This document shows, in pieces, positions 63,080 to 64,000 of a stretch of DNA of 64,000 bases; the stretch's first letter is position 1, and each line of letters begins with the position of its first letter. The notes beneath the pieces were generated by a model. That model saw only the letters and a list, made by a program, of their open reading frames with translations. It did no database searches and was not told where the DNA came from. The stretch comes from Collinsella sp. Its GTDB lineage: Bacteria; Actinomycetota; Coriobacteriia; Coriobacteriales; Coriobacteriaceae. The translations under genes and the position numbers were made by a program. The stretch spans positions 1 to 64,000 of the forward strand of contig DXZU01000013.1 of assembly GCA_019419525.1 (NCBI GenBank). The letters are read 5' to 3'.

Positions 63080-63900
63080 AGCGGGCGATCCATCCCATAA
63101 AGGCGGACATGATGCGTTTACACAGGATGTTTCCGGCGCAGTTTTGTCTTGCGCTTATGCTGGCGTTCGGCCTTCTCTTCGGTGTCTTTCTAAAAAGCGG
63201 AACAACGTTGCTAGCCTTTGGCAATAGCGTCTGCGGGGAGGATATTGGATTCTTTTGGAATGTAATCGACTCTTCTGCGCCTGATGAGTCCCTTGTGCGC
63301 AGTGCTTTTGCTGGCACCTCTCTGTTCGTTCCGCTCATCGTTTGCCTGGCGATTTTACAGGAGCGCGGCTATGAAGAGGGATGCCGAATTTCTTCAGCAA
63401 GAGGTCTTGCCCGCTTTAACGGGGTTCTGGCACATGTACTTTCGTCTGCTTTAATAATCGGCGCAGCATATAGTGCGCTTTGCCTTCTTCTTTTTGCAAT
63501 AGCCGTAACACGTGGAGGGCAAAACTACGTGCATGGCATGCTGGCTGCATTTTTGCCTGCGATGATAATCAACGCCGTATTGGTGATATCGGTTGCGTTG
63601 GAGACGATGACCATCTATCGGATTACAGGCAGCGCTGTATTGAGCGGGGCTGTAATAATAATTGGATTTGTCATGAGCTTGACGCTCTACGGAACCTTCC
63701 TTCAGGCACCTATACCATCCTTGCGATGGATCTTCCTCCTTCCGGGGCCGTACCTTGGAGCCGGATGTGCCCTTGGGTATAGCGATATGGGGCAGCTGAC
63801 GCTTCTGGGATATGGCGTGGCAGCTGGCTGTCTATCGGTATTGATTTACGCTCTCGTGACCTGTCGTGTCGGAGGTGTGCTCAATGGCTCGTCAGATTAA
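63076..63900 (+). CDS. ABC-2 type permease subunit
   Basis: A 274-residue membrane protein with about six hydrophobic segments (near 20-40, 80-95, 115-140, 150-175, 185-205, 235-260). ATG 63076 overlaps the ATPase stop. The arrangement of an ATPase with two small permeases resembles bacteriocin self-immunity or lipid/antibiotic export systems. The protein itself has no diagnostic motif. Confidence 0.82.
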   Translation: MKRAIHPIKADMMRLHRMFPAQFCLALMLAFGLLFGVFLKSGTTLLAFGNSVCGEDIGFFWNVIDSSAPDESLVRSAFAGTSLFVPLIVCLAILQERGYEEGCRISSARGLARFNGVLAHVLSSALIIGAAYSALCLLLFAIAVTRGGQNYVHGMLAAFLPAMIINAVLVISVALETMTIYRITGSAVLSGAVIIIGFVMSLTLYGTFLQAPIPSLRWIFLLPGPYLGAGCALGYSDMGQLTLLGYGVAAGCLSVLIYALVTCRVGGVLNGSSD

Positions 63901-64000
63901 AAGGTTCCTCCATTCAGAATTGAAGCATGTGAGCGAATGGACGTACGTCTTAATCCTGGCAATTTATGCGTGTATGGTGATATTGCAGCTTAATTCTTTC
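63884..64000 (+). CDS. Second ABC-2 permease subunit (partial, runs off the window)
   Basis: ATG 63884 overlaps the previous gene's stop and has GGAGG 8 nt upstream. The 39 visible codons start MARQIKRFLHSELKHVSEW, followed by a hydrophobic segment (YVLILAIYACMVILQL). Most likely it is the second membrane subunit of the transporter. Confidence 0.7.
   Translation, partial: MARQIKRFLHSELKHVSEWTYVLILAIYACMVILQLNSF

Overview
The window looks like a chromosomal segment of a gut Coriobacteriia (Actinomycetota), most likely Collinsella or a close relative. This is inferred from about 60% GC, short intergenic spaces, strictly fermentative gene content (pyruvate formate-lyase, flavodiiron protein, galactose and fructan use) and protein sequences of mixed Actinomycetota/Firmicutes flavour. 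No rRNA, tRNA, CRISPR array, prophage or complete insertion sequence was seen.

Layout. 0-4.4 kb: galK-galT operon and a LacI-type regulator with shared operators. 4.5-7.7 kb: flavodiiron protein, DeoR regulator, class II aldolase. 8.4-12.6 kb: a NUDIX-Vsr fusion protein and a BceAB-like ABC pair. 13.3-19.6 kb: DAHP synthase, then a MarR-controlled heterodimeric ABC exporter. 20.2-30.6 kb: pyruvate formate-lyase split into a 683-residue core and an 83-residue glycyl-radical protein, a sucrose/fructan locus (LacI, GH32, PTS EIIBC, GH32), DegV and the PFL-activating enzyme. 30.7-33.1 kb: two decayed genes around mtnN and ysxC. 33.4-38.7 kb: aspartate-family biosynthesis (thrB, thrC, lysC, asd). 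39-48.7 kb: ogt, a two-component system, an AIM24-like protein, a ClC channel, a GyrI-like protein with a LexA-type box, and a MacB-type ABC pair. 49-58.6 kb: an XRE membrane regulator, pfkA, an Ntn hydrolase, an M18 peptidase, a 2-hydroxyacid dehydrogenase, a SEC-C methionine aminopeptidase, a radical SAM protein and an alpha/beta hydrolase. 58.8-64 kb: a GGDEF-like/REC/HD-GYP protein with an Hpt partner, a DUF2975-like/XRE pair and the start of an ABC-2 operon.

The most unusual content is between the genes. At least five families of long, near-perfect palindromes recur. The most striking has five copies (7755, 22591, 33261, 38710, 50358). Each lies 13-25 nt after the stop codon of a core metabolic gene (fba, the PFL glycyl-radical gene, thrB, asd, pfkA) and in the same orientation as that gene. 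Each has a long outer stem whose sequence differs between copies but stays complementary, a conserved two-strand core (GTCCTCGGACATG opposite CGTCCTGCGGAAT) and an inner stem-loop. One copy shows a paired, compensatory change in the core. A second family follows aroG and the 2-hydroxyacid dehydrogenase, a third (seven copies) is terminator-like with two competing folds, and others resemble MITEs.

Start codons were chosen from ribosome-binding sites and family lengths. All functional statements are by recognition of family motifs, without database searches.
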